Part shown: positions 16,243 through 26,094 of the stretch, piece after piece
Layout: each line of letters starts with the position of its first letter
Position numbering within the stretch: the stretch's first letter is position 1
Source of the DNA: Paraperibacillus marinus
GTDB lineage: Bacteria; Bacillota; Bacilli; Bacillales; DSM-1321
DNA length: 64,000 nt
Reading direction: 5' to 3'
Assembly: GCF_046237605.1 (NCBI RefSeq)
Contig: NZ_CP143542.1
Coordinates: 1,736,001 to 1,800,000 of the forward strand
The notes under the pieces: generated by a model
Told to the model about the DNA's origin: nothing
Seen by the model: the letters and a program-made list of their open reading frames with translations, nothing else
The model's database searches: none
Translations under genes and position numbers: made by a program

Positions 16243-19200
16243 GGCGCATTTCAAAACAGCAGTTTTTTCTCTGGGGCTATTTAGTCCTCCTCCTCCTTCT
16301 CTTGACCAGTCCTTTTTGGCTTTGGCAGTTAAAGGGCTCGAAGGAGCTCGATGTCCTTGTTGTTGATAAGACAGTTTCCGACACTTCCTATAGAGAACAT
16401 AAGGGCCTCATGTGGATACTTAATAACGGAAAATACAAGAAAGCAGATGGGCAGCCATATAGGATTGAACGGGATTACCGGGGTTACAAACCAGGTGAAG
16501 ATAAAAAGCGCCGTATCAGCGCACTTCCTGAAAACCTGGATTCCTATGATCTGATTTATCTGGCTGATCAATACGGAGTTTATAAAGGTGATGATGGTAA
16601 CAGCTCCAATAAGGGCAGCGGCCTTCTTTACGGCGGGCTCACCCGTAAGGAAATTTCAAAGCTGGAAAGTGCATTATCCGGAAGTAAAAAGACATTAATC
16701 GCAGAATTCAATACTTTTGCAAGTCCGGCAGATGATGAAGTGAAACATAGGATGGAAAGTTTGCTAGGAATAAAGTGGCAGGGCTGGATTGGCAGGTATT
16801 TCACCAATTTAGATGGCAGGGAAGTCCCTGAATGGGCTCGGTCGAGCTATAAGGAACAGAACGGTAAACAGTGGAACTACACAGGTGAAGGCTTTTTGTT
16901 TGTCAATAGGGCCGGCCGGCTTGTAGTACTTCCCGAGACGAGCCTCACTGCCAAAAATGGGTTGACCTTCTCCTTGACTCCTAAAGGGCGGAAACTTGCT
17001 GGTGAAAATCTGGAAGCCCGATATGGGTACTGGTTTGATGTGATAGAACCTGAGCCAGGAACAGAAACACTGGCTCAATATGAAATCCCTGTTAAGAAAA
17101 AAGCCGAAAACAGATTAAAGAGTGAGGGTATTCCGGTAAAGTTTCCGGCCATCCTCCACCAAAAAAATGCTGGCTATAATTCTTATTATTTTGCTGGTGA
17201 TTTTGCAGATGAAGAAGAGGTGCCGGGAATCTACCAGACAAGCGGCACATCAGCCTGGAAACGCTTATTTGGGCAATCTTTCTTCTGGAAGGCATATATG
17301 CCGGTGATGCAGGGAATTCTTGACAAAGGTCTGCACCAGACAGTCAGGCAGCAAGAGGCTGAAATAAAAACAGAAAAAGGAGTGAAGTTCAACTCGAAGG
17401 GCGGCAAGGAATATGTGCAGATTTTAAAAAATGGGAAGTGGGAGGATATGCCTGTTAAAGGGGTCAATATGGGTATCTCCAAACCGGGCTATTTCCCAGG
17501 GGAAACTGCCGTCACAAAAGGTGAGTATCTGCGCTGGTTCAAACAGATTGGCAGAATGAATGCCAATACAATCAGAGTCTACACCCTGCATCCCCCTGCC
17601 TTTTACCAGGCATTCTATGAATATAACAAACAGGCAGAAAAGCCTCTTTATCTGCTGCATGGAGTCTGGATAGAGGAAGAAAAACTGGTGAAAACACAGA
17701 ATATGTTCTCCGGCGGACAATCATCGGAATTCAAAGAGAATATCAGACAGATCATGGACGCCGTTCATGGTCATGCAAAACTGAGTGAGCGGGCTGGACA
17801 TGCCTCTGGAATTTATAAATGGGATATCTCCCCTTATGTGCTTGGACTTATTTTAGGCATTGAGTGGGATCCTCAGGCTGTTTATCAGACCAATCAGAAA
17901 AATGAAGGACGGAAGCCTTATACGGGCACGTATTTCAGTTCCGGTGCAGGCGCCTCTCCTTTTGAGAGCTGGCTGGCCGGGATGATGGATTATACGGCAG
18001 CATATGAAAAGGAAAAGTACGGATGGCAGCATTCAATAAGTTTCACGAATTGGGTGACGACTGACATGCTAAGCCATCCATCCGAGCCTTCCGTGAATGA
18101 GGACCTTGTTTCTGTAAATCCGGGGCATATCAAAAAAGAAAATGCTTTTAAGGCGGGGATGTTCGCATCGTATCATATCTATCCGTATTATCCGGATTTC
18201 CTCAATTACGAAGACCGGTATGTGGAGTATCGCGATCAAGACGGGAAGAAGAATAATTATGAAGGCTACTTACGGGATTTGATCAAGGAGCATACTATGC
18301 CCGTGCTTGTGGCAGAATTTGGGGTCCCGGGCTCCCGGGGCATGACACACAAAAGTGCAGGAGGCATGAATCAGGGATATTACTCGGAGGAAGAACAAGG
18401 AATGATTGACAGCCGGCTGTATCAATCCATCCGGAAGGCAGGCTATGCAGGGGGGCTGGTATTTACATGGCAGGATGAATGGTTTAAGAGGACCTGGAAC
18501 ACGATGGATCATGATAACCCTGATAGAAGGCCGTTCTGGAATAATGTTCAGACGAATGAACAGCACTTTGGGCTGCTTAGCTTTGATCCTGGAAAAGAAA
18601 GCACAGCGTTCGCGGTGGATGGGTCGGACAGGGACTGGGCATCCATTGGCGGTAAAGCTGCCGCCTTTAAGCCTGATGATGATGAGATTAAAAATGTGAT
18701 GGTCTCTGCCGATGAAGGGTATTTATATATTAAAACCGAGTTCAATAAGCCTCTTGATTTCAGCAATGAGGATGTATACTTTATGTTTGACACAATAGGA
18801 AGCCAGGGGAAACAAACGGTTAAATTGCCGCATTCCTCTGTCAAGACACAGAAGGGGGTTGATTTCCTTGCTGAAATTAAAAGCAAGGATAGCGCAAGGC
18901 TGATGGTTGACAGCCATTATGATACCTTCTATTACCAATATGGCGAGCTGTTGGGGATGATCCCAAAAGCGGCGTACCCTGCAGATAAAGATAATGATGT
19001 CTTTCATCCAATTCGTCTTGCCCTTAACAAACCGCTGGTTATTCCCGATAAAAAACAAAAAGTGCCATTTCAGGACTATGAAACAGGTAAGCTTACATTT
19101 GGAAATGGAGATCCATCAGCGATAGGCTATAATTCGCTTACTGATATAAGCATGAACAAGAACCATACCTTAATGGAACTTAGGATACCATGGGCACTGC

Positions 19201-19442
19201 TCAATGTGAAGGATCCGAGTACCGGAGAGATTATGGGGAATATTTGGGCAAAAGGGCTGGAAGCATCGGTTACCATCCCGGAGTTCAATCTGGCAGTCAT
19301 GACGGATAAAAAGGGAAACATCAGAACGAAAAAAGAACTTGCCTTTACAGGAGTTAAATGGAAAAGGTGGGATACGCCAAGCTACCATGAACGCCTTAAA
19401 CAATCCTACTATATAATGAAAAAGGCGTATTCCGGGAAATAA
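16239..19442 (+). CDS. Large membrane-anchored glycoside hydrolase-like protein
   Basis: The 1067-residue protein has one N-terminal membrane helix (about 10-29) and a large extracellular part. Residues 35-210 look like an alpha/beta domain (VLVVDKT, YDLIYLADQYG). Residues of about 400-770 fit a GH2/GH5-like TIM barrel, with NANTIRVYTLHPP, GIEWDP as possible acid/base Glu, VAEFGVPGS as possible nucleophile Glu, and GLVFTWQDEWF. Residues from about 790 resemble a CBM9/DOMON-type carbohydrate-binding domain (DRDWASIGG, YLYIKTEF). ATGA overlap with the glycosyltransferase implies co-translation, so it probably trims or modifies the secreted polymer. Confidence 0.72.
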   Translation: MRRISKQQFFLWGYLVLLLLLLTSPFWLWQLKGSKELDVLVVDKTVSDTSYREHKGLMWILNNGKYKKADGQPYRIERDYRGYKPGEDKKRRISALPENLDSYDLIYLADQYGVYKGDDGNSSNKGSGLLYGGLTRKEISKLESALSGSKKTLIAEFNTFASPADDEVKHRMESLLGIKWQGWIGRYFTNLDGREVPEWARSSYKEQNGKQWNYTGEGFLFVNRAGRLVVLPETSLTAKNGLTFSLTPKGRKLAGENLEARYGYWFDVIEPEPGTETLAQYEIPVKKKAENRLKSEGIPVKFPAILHQKNAGYNSYYFAGDFADEEEVPGIYQTSGTSAWKRLFGQSFFWKAYMPVMQGILDKGLHQTVRQQEAEIKTEKGVKFNSKGGKEYVQILKNGKWEDMPVKGVNMGISKPGYFPGETAVTKGEYLRWFKQIGRMNANTIRVYTLHPPAFYQAFYEYNKQAEKPLYLLHGVWIEEEKLVKTQNMFSGGQSSEFKENIRQIMDAVHGHAKLSERAGHASGIYKWDISPYVLGLILGIEWDPQAVYQTNQKNEGRKPYTGTYFSSGAGASPFESWLAGMMDYTAAYEKEKYGWQHSISFTNWVTTDMLSHPSEPSVNEDLVSVNPGHIKKENAFKAGMFASYHIYPYYPDFLNYEDRYVEYRDQDGKKNNYEGYLRDLIKEHTMPVLVAEFGVPGSRGMTHKSAGGMNQGYYSEEEQGMIDSRLYQSIRKAGYAGGLVFTWQDEWFKRTWNTMDHDNPDRRPFWNNVQTNEQHFGLLSFDPGKESTAFAVDGSDRDWASIGGKAAAFKPDDDEIKNVMVSADEGYLYIKTEFNKPLDFSNEDVYFMFDTIGSQGKQTVKLPHSSVKTQKGVDFLAEIKSKDSARLMVDSHYDTFYYQYGELLGMIPKAAYPADKDNDVFHPIRLALNKPLVIPDKKQKVPFQDYETGKLTFGNGDPSAIGYNSLTDISMNKNHTLMELRIPWALLNVKDPSTGEIMGNIWAKGLEASVTIPEFNLAVMTDKKGNIRTKKELAFTGVKWKRWDTPSYHERLKQSYYIMKKAYSGK

Positions 19443-19484
19443 TCGGGAAATGGGGCCTGACCCCCAGAAGAAAGGGTGTTGAAT

Positions 19485-19865
19485 TTGAAGCGGATTTTGC
19501 TGGCGGAGGATGAGGAAGTGTTGCGCATGCTTGTTGTGGATACATTAGAGGATGAAGAGTATCTGGTGGACGAGGCTGCCGATGGCGGGGAGGCAGTCGA
19601 GCTGTTTAATATAAATGAGTATGATCTGTTGATTGTGGATTATATGATGCCCGTATACAGCGGGCTTGAGGTGATAGAAAAAATCAGGCGCTCAGAAAAA
19701 GGAGGAAGCATCAAAATATTGATGCTGTCTGCCAAAAGCCAGCAGTTTGAACAGCAGAAGATATTGGATGCGGGGGCTGATTATTTTATGGCTAAGCCCT
19801 TCAGCCCCCAGAAGCTGTTAGAAAAGGTCAGGGAGGTTATCAATGAAGCGCCCCCAGCCCGTTAG
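19485..19865 (+). CDS. Single-domain response regulator
   Basis: This receiver-only protein (about 126 residues) shows LAEDEE, phospho-acceptor Asp in IVDYMMP, the LSAK Ser and the MAKPFSP Lys. No output domain follows. Several starts are possible (GTG 19476, TTG 19479, TTG 19485); TTG 19485 best fits the AAAGGG site. A small palindrome (TGGGG-CCTGA-CCCCA, 19451-19465) lies in the 42-base gap after the glycosidase gene. Its end overlaps the kinase gene by 23 bases. It may carry phosphoryl groups between the hybrid kinase and the Hpt-GGDEF protein. Confidence 0.82.
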   Translation: MKRILLAEDEEVLRMLVVDTLEDEEYLVDEAADGGEAVELFNINEYDLLIVDYMMPVYSGLEVIEKIRRSEKGGSIKILMLSAKSQQFEQQKILDAGADYFMAKPFSPQKLLEKVREVINEAPPAR

Positions 19866-22695
19866 GAAAAGTCTCTCCAGGCAATTTGGGGTGTCGATGG
19901 CTGCATTCATCATATTCTTTGTCGCCGGTTCAAGCCTGCTGCTCTATTTCCAGGATTCTTTAAATAAGTCCTTTTATGAAGACAGGCAGCAGATAGTCCG
20001 TATGGAACAGCTGTCGACTGATATCAACAGACGCTTCAACCGTGCTTTTTTTGATATGCGGGGATATCTCGCTTTTGATAATAGACAGCTCCTCCAAAGC
20101 GCAGTGAAGCAGGAAGAAGAGATTGATTTAAAAGTACGGGAGTTAAAGCAGTCGGCGTCCACACGGCGGGACAAAGAGATGGCAGCGGGGATAAGCTCAT
20201 TTTACAAATATTATTTCATTGATACGATCCCTGTTGTAATCAGGGATGTGAATGAGGGCCATAAGGAAAGAGTGGTGGATCTGGCTGCAAAAGAGAGCAC
20301 AGCCAAGGTAAATTCGTTTCAGAATGAACTGGACGATTATCAAGCAGACCTTGATGATAGATTAGAAAGCCGGATGAATGATCTGACAAGGAGCCAGGCG
20401 ATCCTTCAAAGATATTTCATCAGTTTTATTCTTATCATTTCGCTGGTTGTATATTTTATTCTAAAGACGATGATCCGAAGAGTTGGCCATCCCCTCTCAC
20501 AGATGGCGGAAGCTGCTAATGAAATTGCCCTAGGCCGGGAAGCTTCCCTTGCCATGAACAAGCGGGAAGACGAACTCGGCACACTCAGCAGTGCGTTCAA
20601 TAAGATGGTGGCGACACTTCAGGACAAAGAGAAGGATCTTGTTGTACAGAACGAGGAACTTTCTGCTCAGCAGGATGAACTGCAGGCTCAGCAGGATGAA
20701 CTGCAATATACGCTCGATGTACTGAGGGAAAATGAAATACACCTGAACAGGCGCAATGAGTTGATCAATAGAATATCCAATTCCCTGGATAAACAGGACG
20801 TGCTTGACAGTATCATCAAAAATATGTGCGAGCTCATTGGGGCGGACAAAGGAATTATTACGCTGTTGCATGGGGACTCTTATTCAGCTTATGGAGTGTC
20901 TAAACGGGGGGTCGGCCAATTCAGGGCCAATATTTTCAATGGGTTGAATCAAAAGCTATTAAAAGATCAGGAATCTTTCATGGTAAAAAGGGAACAGGAG
21001 CCAGAGGAAAAAGGATTCCATGAAGGAGTACTTTACAGCTATGACCTTTATGTCCCGGTCATTTCCTCCCTTCAGGCTGTGACGGCAATCATGGTATTCA
21101 GCCGCCTTGGATCGCCATTTCCGGAAAATCATCAGCAAGAATATGAAGCGCTGGCCAAGCAGATTGGCATTTCTTTAGAGAAAATAGCTTTATATCAGAA
21201 GTCAGAAGAAGACAGGAAGCTGAATCAAAATATCATCAATTCAGTCCAGGAAGGGATTCAGCTGCTGGATACGGGCGGCAGCATTATCCAGATGAACAGA
21301 CAGCTTGGAGACCGCTTTTTTGAGGGTGAAACGGTGTCGGGGCTGTCCTTTTCAGAATGGTCAGCAATCATGAATCCATACATCGCTGATTTTGAAGAAT
21401 TTGCTAAGTTTGTAAGGAATGCAATAGAGTGTGAGTCTAGGAAACATGAGGAAAACTCTCTGATCTATTCACTCAAGAACAGCCATCAAGTCTTAAAGGT
21501 ATACAGTGAAAATGTGTTCAGCGGCAATGAAAAAGCAGGGACTGTTCTGGTACATAGGGATATCACGAATGAATTTGAAATAGACCGGATGAAATCGGAG
21601 TTTGTGAGTACAGTCAGCCATGAATTAAGGACGCCGCTTGCCAGTGTCCTGGGTTTTACAGAGCTGATGCTCACTAAAGAACTGAAACCCGAGAGACAAA
21701 AAAAATACCTGGCTACCATTTTGAGTGAAGCCAGGCGCCTGACCGGCCTGATCAATGATTTCCTGGATGTTCAGCGTATGGAATCCGGAAAACAAAGCTA
21801 TGAAATGATTTACACACAACTGGATGAAATTCTTGAGAAAGTGATAGAAAAACATCAGGTCCATGCCGCCGGCTATACGATTTCCCTTGATTTAAGGGAT
21901 GCAAGGGAAAGGGTGTACGTTGATCCGGAGAAAATGGAACAGGTGTTTACTAACCTGATTGGCAATGCGGTAAAATACAGTCCCGGCGGAGGAAGGATAG
22001 ATATTACCGTTTACAGGGATGGTCCTTCCTTAAAAACGAGTATAAAAGATGAAGGACTTGGAATCCCTGAGGATTCGCTCGGGAAGCTTTTCCAGAAGTT
22101 TTATCGTGTCGATAATACGGATCGCAGGAAGATTGGCGGGACAGGACTTGGACTTGCGATCGTTCATGAAATCGTTAAAGCTCATTCTGGTGATATCACC
22201 GTTGAGTCAGAGTTTGGGAAAGGCAGTGTTTTTACTGTTTCCCTGCCGCTTGCTTCCGCGGAAAAAAGAACCGCCATTTCTTCAGATGGAGTCAGAATCA
22301 TGCTGATAGAGGATGATAAGAGCCTTTCTGAACTGCTGACGAGTGAACTTCAGGAAAACGGGTTCTCTGTTGAACATTTCAAAAGGGGAGAGGAAGCGGC
22401 AGACGCATTGAATATTGGGGAACCGCCGGCAGCGCTTGTCCTTGACATAGGTCTTAGCGGCAGTTCCATGGACGGATGGGACATCATGAAACTGGTTAAA
22501 GCGGATGACCGGCTGAAAAACCTGCCAATCTTCATCTCATCAGCTCTGGAGGAAAGGGAGCGCGGGCTGTCCCTTGGTGCTGATGAATACCTGGTAAAGC
22601 CCTATAAACTGAGCAGGCTTTCCTCAACCATAAAAGAGACGCTCGGAAAGATGGAGCAGCAGGGGGAAATCCACATCCCCCGGAATAGCCCATAA
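19843..22695 (+). CDS. Hybrid sensor histidine kinase
   Basis: The 950-residue kinase has a membrane helix (about 14-36), an extracellular helical sensor of CHASE3 type (37-190), a second helix (190-210), HAMP (212-265), a coiled coil with a repeated QQDELQA, a GAF domain (305-450), a PAS region (455-570), HisKA with SHELRTPL (His near 592), HATPase (NLIGNAVKYS, DEGLGIP, GGTGLGLAI) and a C-terminal receiver (815-940, Asp in LVLDIGLSG). GGGAGG precedes the start. Last gene of the locus, it likely feeds phosphate to the two response-regulator proteins. Confidence 0.9.
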   Translation: MKRPQPVRKSLSRQFGVSMAAFIIFFVAGSSLLLYFQDSLNKSFYEDRQQIVRMEQLSTDINRRFNRAFFDMRGYLAFDNRQLLQSAVKQEEEIDLKVRELKQSASTRRDKEMAAGISSFYKYYFIDTIPVVIRDVNEGHKERVVDLAAKESTAKVNSFQNELDDYQADLDDRLESRMNDLTRSQAILQRYFISFILIISLVVYFILKTMIRRVGHPLSQMAEAANEIALGREASLAMNKREDELGTLSSAFNKMVATLQDKEKDLVVQNEELSAQQDELQAQQDELQYTLDVLRENEIHLNRRNELINRISNSLDKQDVLDSIIKNMCELIGADKGIITLLHGDSYSAYGVSKRGVGQFRANIFNGLNQKLLKDQESFMVKREQEPEEKGFHEGVLYSYDLYVPVISSLQAVTAIMVFSRLGSPFPENHQQEYEALAKQIGISLEKIALYQKSEEDRKLNQNIINSVQEGIQLLDTGGSIIQMNRQLGDRFFEGETVSGLSFSEWSAIMNPYIADFEEFAKFVRNAIECESRKHEENSLIYSLKNSHQVLKVYSENVFSGNEKAGTVLVHRDITNEFEIDRMKSEFVSTVSHELRTPLASVLGFTELMLTKELKPERQKKYLATILSEARRLTGLINDFLDVQRMESGKQSYEMIYTQLDEILEKVIEKHQVHAAGYTISLDLRDARERVYVDPEKMEQVFTNLIGNAVKYSPGGGRIDITVYRDGPSLKTSIKDEGLGIPEDSLGKLFQKFYRVDNTDRRKIGGTGLGLAIVHEIVKAHSGDITVESEFGKGSVFTVSLPLASAEKRTAISSDGVRIMLIEDDKSLSELLTSELQENGFSVEHFKRGEEAADALNIGEPPAALVLDIGLSGSSMDGWDIMKLVKADDRLKNLPIFISSALEERERGLSLGADEYLVKPYKLSRLSSTIKETLGKMEQQGEIHIPRNSP

Positions 22696-22795
22696 ACATG
22701 GCCGATAACGGGCTCCATTGAGGGAGAGAATTCCTTAAATCATACCCAGATTAGAAGCAGGTATAGCCATGTAAGTAACTTGTATTTATCAGTTT

Positions 22796-22828
22796 AAAAA
22801 CCCAGACCAAGGCGGCTCTGGGTTTTTA
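22796..22828. terminator. Terminator between the kinase locus and the deaminase pseudogene
   Basis: A 9-bp stem (22798-22806 with 22817-22825) is flanked by A residues on the left and T residues on the right, so it can work in both directions for the converging units. Confidence 0.82.
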
Positions 22829-22879
22829 AATATTTATTAACTTTGTATTCCGGTAAAAACTTTTTGTTTATTTAACAAA

Positions 22880-23336
22880 TTATTCCATACCGCTTGTATA
22901 TTTTTCTGGCAGTAACTCCATTACATTACACTTCACCAATCGATCTTTATACGAAATAATTACATCTGTATTTTTTCCATAATCACTAATTAACTCTCGA
23001 CACATACCACAGGGGGCAACTACCCAGCATTTTTCATTATCTTTGTGTCAATGAGGATGAGCAACTGCTGCAATTGTTTTAAATTCGTGGTCCCCTTCAG
23101 AGATAGGTTTACCAATTGCCATTGCTTCTCCGCACACCGTTACTCTACCAACATTCGCTTCTACATGAACCGCTGATAAAACATTACCTCTTATCGTTCT
23201 AATTGCTGAACCAATGTGATGGCGTCCATACCTAAAATTCTTAACTATTATTTCTTCAGCTTGTTTAATCAATTCATAGTCTTTATTTTCTAAAGGTCTT
23301 ACTTTTAACTAAATTAATCTCCCTTTTGGTGTTCAT
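22880..23336 (-). pseudogene. Decayed blasticidin-S-deaminase-like cytidine deaminase gene
   Basis: Two lesions break one recognisable gene. The first reading starts at ATG 23336 and runs out of frame at an A4 run (plus-strand 23303-23306); removing one base joins it to VRPLENKDYELIKQ. The second lesion is an in-frame TGA at 23048-23050, after AAVAHPH. Across both, the product would be about 150 residues with SAVHVEANVGRVTVCGEA, then PCGMCRELISDYG, the zinc motifs of blasticidin S deaminases, which detoxify nucleoside antibiotics. The region is visibly richer in A+T than its neighbours, suggesting acquisition and later decay. A sequencing error could mimic either lesion. Confidence 0.82.
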
Positions 23337-23566
23337 TTTTCCATTTATTCAACAAGCCCGCCCGTTAATGGAATATCCATTGATATCACATAAATCCTTA
23401 TAAATGGACTCATGATAGGGTACTCAGCGATAACAGGATGTGAATTGACAAGTCATTTAGAAGCAATCCATTTCTTAGTAGTAAAATCATTATTGTCCAA
23501 TTAATAATTAAAGTGCTGAATGAAGTGCTAATTAGTCACAAAACAGAATGCAAACATTGATATATT

Positions 23567-23614
23567 GAAAAAAAGCAGGTCTAATTCCAAGGCGAATTAG
23601 CCTGCTATTTTATA
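23567..23614. terminator. Hairpin terminator near the alaX gene end
   Basis: A stem pairing about 23575-23588 with 23592-23606 (one bulge) is preceded by a run of A and followed by a T-rich stretch. It would end transcription of the alanyl-tRNA editing gene on the minus strand. The stretch 23337-23566 is A+T-rich and shows no gene. Confidence 0.6.
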
Positions 23615-23681
23615 TTGTTATTTCTCTGCGGAAACGGAACCCTTTAGATTAATTCGACCATTTTTTTATATAGCGCTAAAA

Positions 23682-24860
23682 TTAGACTTTGGATTGGCTG
23701 ACAGCATCTTTTAATTCCTGCATACAAAGAAACAGGTCTTCCTCAGTACTGAAGACAGCCTGTGCTGCGGTATCACTCCCGCCGCCCCTGCCATTGAAGG
23801 AACGGAGATTTTCCTTAAACCATTTTCCCAAGGAAAGGCTGGAAGAGGCGGGCATGGCTGTAAACAGGCGGCATTCCCGGGCATTGCTTACCAGCGCAGG
23901 CCGGCTGGAGCGATCTGCGAGCTTACGGCTTAACGCCTGTAGCGAATCTTTCATATCTTCAGAATGATATTCAATGAGGTCACCATTCTGTTCATGGATG
24001 ATCCTTTCTGCCAGGAAGTCCATCTTTTCTGCTTGTAACGAGGAGATTTCTTTATGGGCGGCAGCAAGATCCTCTTCAAGCTTGACAGCTTTTTTCAACA
24101 CTTCACTCGGGCTGGTACTGAATCTGGATGCAAGTGCCGCCATGGTGAGGTGGAGTTCCTGGAAAGCTTTGAGAGCCCTCCTGCCGCAAATGAAGTGGAG
24201 CCTGACTCTGCCCCGCTGTTTCTCCGTCTTGAGCAGCTTCAGTATGCCGATTTCCGCTGTCCGGCCTACATGGGTGCCGCAGCATGCCGACACATCAATT
24301 CCTTCTATTGTAACGATCCTGATATCGTCTGTGACCTTAGGCATCTTGCGGAGAGCCAGCTTTTTCATTTCTTCATACCCTACCTGAAAAGCGGTGACAG
24401 GCATGTCCTCCATGATATAAGAATTGGCCTTATCCTCAATTTCAATCATTTGCTGTGAGCTCAGCTCAGGGGTATCCAGATCGATGGTCACTGAATCTCT
24501 TCCAAGATGGAAACTGAGAGTTTCATAGCCGTACAATTGCAGGCAGACCGCGGAGAGAAGATGCTGGCCGGAATGATGCTGTGTATGTTCAGTCCGTCTT
24601 TCCCGGTCGAGGGTGCAATGCACTTCACCGCTATTGGGCTTGATTGCGAGCTTATGCAGGATAATCCCATCCCTTTCCACAACATCTATCACAGAGATTC
24701 CATTGATCTCGCCCCAATCGGCAGGCTGGCCTCCCCCTTCAGGATAAAAAGCTGTTTCTGCCAGGGAAATCATGTAGTATTCCTCTTCTTTTTCAATTTT
24801 GGTTACCGTTGTATGCCATTCAGTCAGTTCCGGCTCCTGATAAAATAATTTTACAGTCAT
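23682..24860 (-). CDS. Alanyl-tRNA editing protein AlaX-L
   Basis: This 392-residue trans-editing hydrolase removes Ser (or Gly) wrongly attached to tRNA-Ala. It combines an N-terminal AlaRS-like segment (FYPEGGGQPAD), the zinc-binding editing core with HTQHHSGQHLLS (HxxxH) and CCGTHV near residue 195, and a C-terminal DHHA1-like domain (FNGRGGGSDTAAQA). Length fits the long AlaX type. GAGGTAA precedes the ATG. It is divergent from the M42 peptidase gene; no operon partner is seen. Confidence 0.9.
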   Translation of the reverse strand: MTVKLFYQEPELTEWHTTVTKIEKEEEYYMISLAETAFYPEGGGQPADWGEINGISVIDVVERDGIILHKLAIKPNSGEVHCTLDRERRTEHTQHHSGQHLLSAVCLQLYGYETLSFHLGRDSVTIDLDTPELSSQQMIEIEDKANSYIMEDMPVTAFQVGYEEMKKLALRKMPKVTDDIRIVTIEGIDVSACCGTHVGRTAEIGILKLLKTEKQRGRVRLHFICGRRALKAFQELHLTMAALASRFSTSPSEVLKKAVKLEEDLAAAHKEISSLQAEKMDFLAERIIHEQNGDLIEYHSEDMKDSLQALSRKLADRSSRPALVSNARECRLFTAMPASSSLSLGKWFKENLRSFNGRGGGSDTAAQAVFSTEEDLFLCMQELKDAVSQSKV

Positions 24861-25009
24861 TTACCTCATTCCCCTTGTTTAGTAGTTCTATGGGATAGAG
24901 TATACCATTTTTCCAGGCATGCCTCTAAAAACAGATTTGAAAAGGTTTTTAATTTTCAATAAATACTATAAACTAGAAAGGAAAATATAAACAAGAGGAG
25001 CTGCAAGCC

Positions 25010-26053
25010 ATGACTGTAAATGAAAAAGAGATCTTGAAATACATAGAAGAACTGACAGCCATTCCTTCTCCATCAGGTTTTGCACAGGATGCGGTCGCGC
25101 ATACTTCCACAATCCTTGAAAAGATGGGGATCAAGCACCGCCTTTCAAATAAAGGAGCCCTGATTGCGACGATTGAAGGCCGTGACAGCAGCAGGCACCG
25201 TATGCTGACTGCCCATGTGGATACACTCGGTGCTGTGGTGAAGGAGATTAAATCGAGCGGCCGATTGAAGCTTTCAAAGATAGGAGGCTTTCATTGGAAT
25301 GCGGTGGAGGGGGAGTATTGCAAGATACATACTGCCGGCGGAAAAGTATATACGGGAACCATCCTGATTCATGAAACAGCAGCACATGTTTATAAAAATT
25401 CAGGCGAACTGAAGCGTGATGATGATTCCATGGAAGTGAGGATAGATGAGCCTGTCAAAAGCCGGGAGGAAACGGAAGAACTCGGGATATCTGTAGGGGA
25501 TTTTGTTTCATTCGAGCCAAGGACCACTATCACCGACAGTGGCTTCATAAAGTCAAGGCACCTCGATGATAAGGCAAGTGTGGGAATTCTGCTCCATCTG
25601 ATGCAGCTGGTCAGTGAAGAAAAGGCCGAACTGCCTTATACCACTCATTTCTTGATTTCAAATAATGAAGAAATAGGATACGGCGGCAACTCTAATATCC
25701 CTGCCGAAACGATTGAGTATTTAGCCGTTGATATGGGAGCGATCGGCGACGGCCAGGCAACGGATGAATACAGTGTATCCATCTGTGCCAAAGATTCCAG
25801 CGGACCATATAACTACAAGCTCCGCCAGCATCTGGTGGAGCTCGCCAAGAAGAATGACATCGATTATAAAGTCGATATCTACCCTTATTATTCATCTGAC
25901 GCTACAGCAGCCATCATGGCAGGGCATGATATTGTCCACGGACTCATCGGCCCGGGCATTGATGCTTCCCATGCGTTTGAGCGTACACATGTTTCATCCC
26001 TTAAGCACACAGGGAATCTGCTGTATCATTATATTCTGTCAGAATTGGCGTAA
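25010..26053 (+). CDS. M42 family metallo-aminopeptidase
   Basis: The 347-residue protein belongs to the M42 family of tetrahedral aminopeptidases (glutamyl aminopeptidase or FrvX type). Metal and catalytic residues are visible in TAHVDTLGA (His/Asp), SRHLDDKASVG (bridging Asp), NNEEIGYGGN (catalytic Glu pair), VDMGAIG (Asp) and DASHAFERTH (His). It is intracellular, with no signal peptide. Length is close to B. subtilis YhfE (346), one of three M42 paralogs there; I do not assign the name firmly. AGAGGAG precedes the ATG and a terminator follows. Confidence 0.88.
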   Translation: MTVNEKEILKYIEELTAIPSPSGFAQDAVAHTSTILEKMGIKHRLSNKGALIATIEGRDSSRHRMLTAHVDTLGAVVKEIKSSGRLKLSKIGGFHWNAVEGEYCKIHTAGGKVYTGTILIHETAAHVYKNSGELKRDDDSMEVRIDEPVKSREETEELGISVGDFVSFEPRTTITDSGFIKSRHLDDKASVGILLHLMQLVSEEKAELPYTTHFLISNNEEIGYGGNSNIPAETIEYLAVDMGAIGDGQATDEYSVSICAKDSSGPYNYKLRQHLVELAKKNDIDYKVDIYPYYSSDATAAIMAGHDIVHGLIGPGIDASHAFERTHVSSLKHTGNLLYHYILSELA

Positions 26054-26094
26054 GGCCCCTTTATAATAAGGTACTTGCAAACTCGCATAACCCA

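Noticed and set aside
22696..23681. Insertion sequence carrying the deaminase remnant
   Set aside because: No transposase frame, terminal inverted repeats or target duplication could be seen around 22830-23640.
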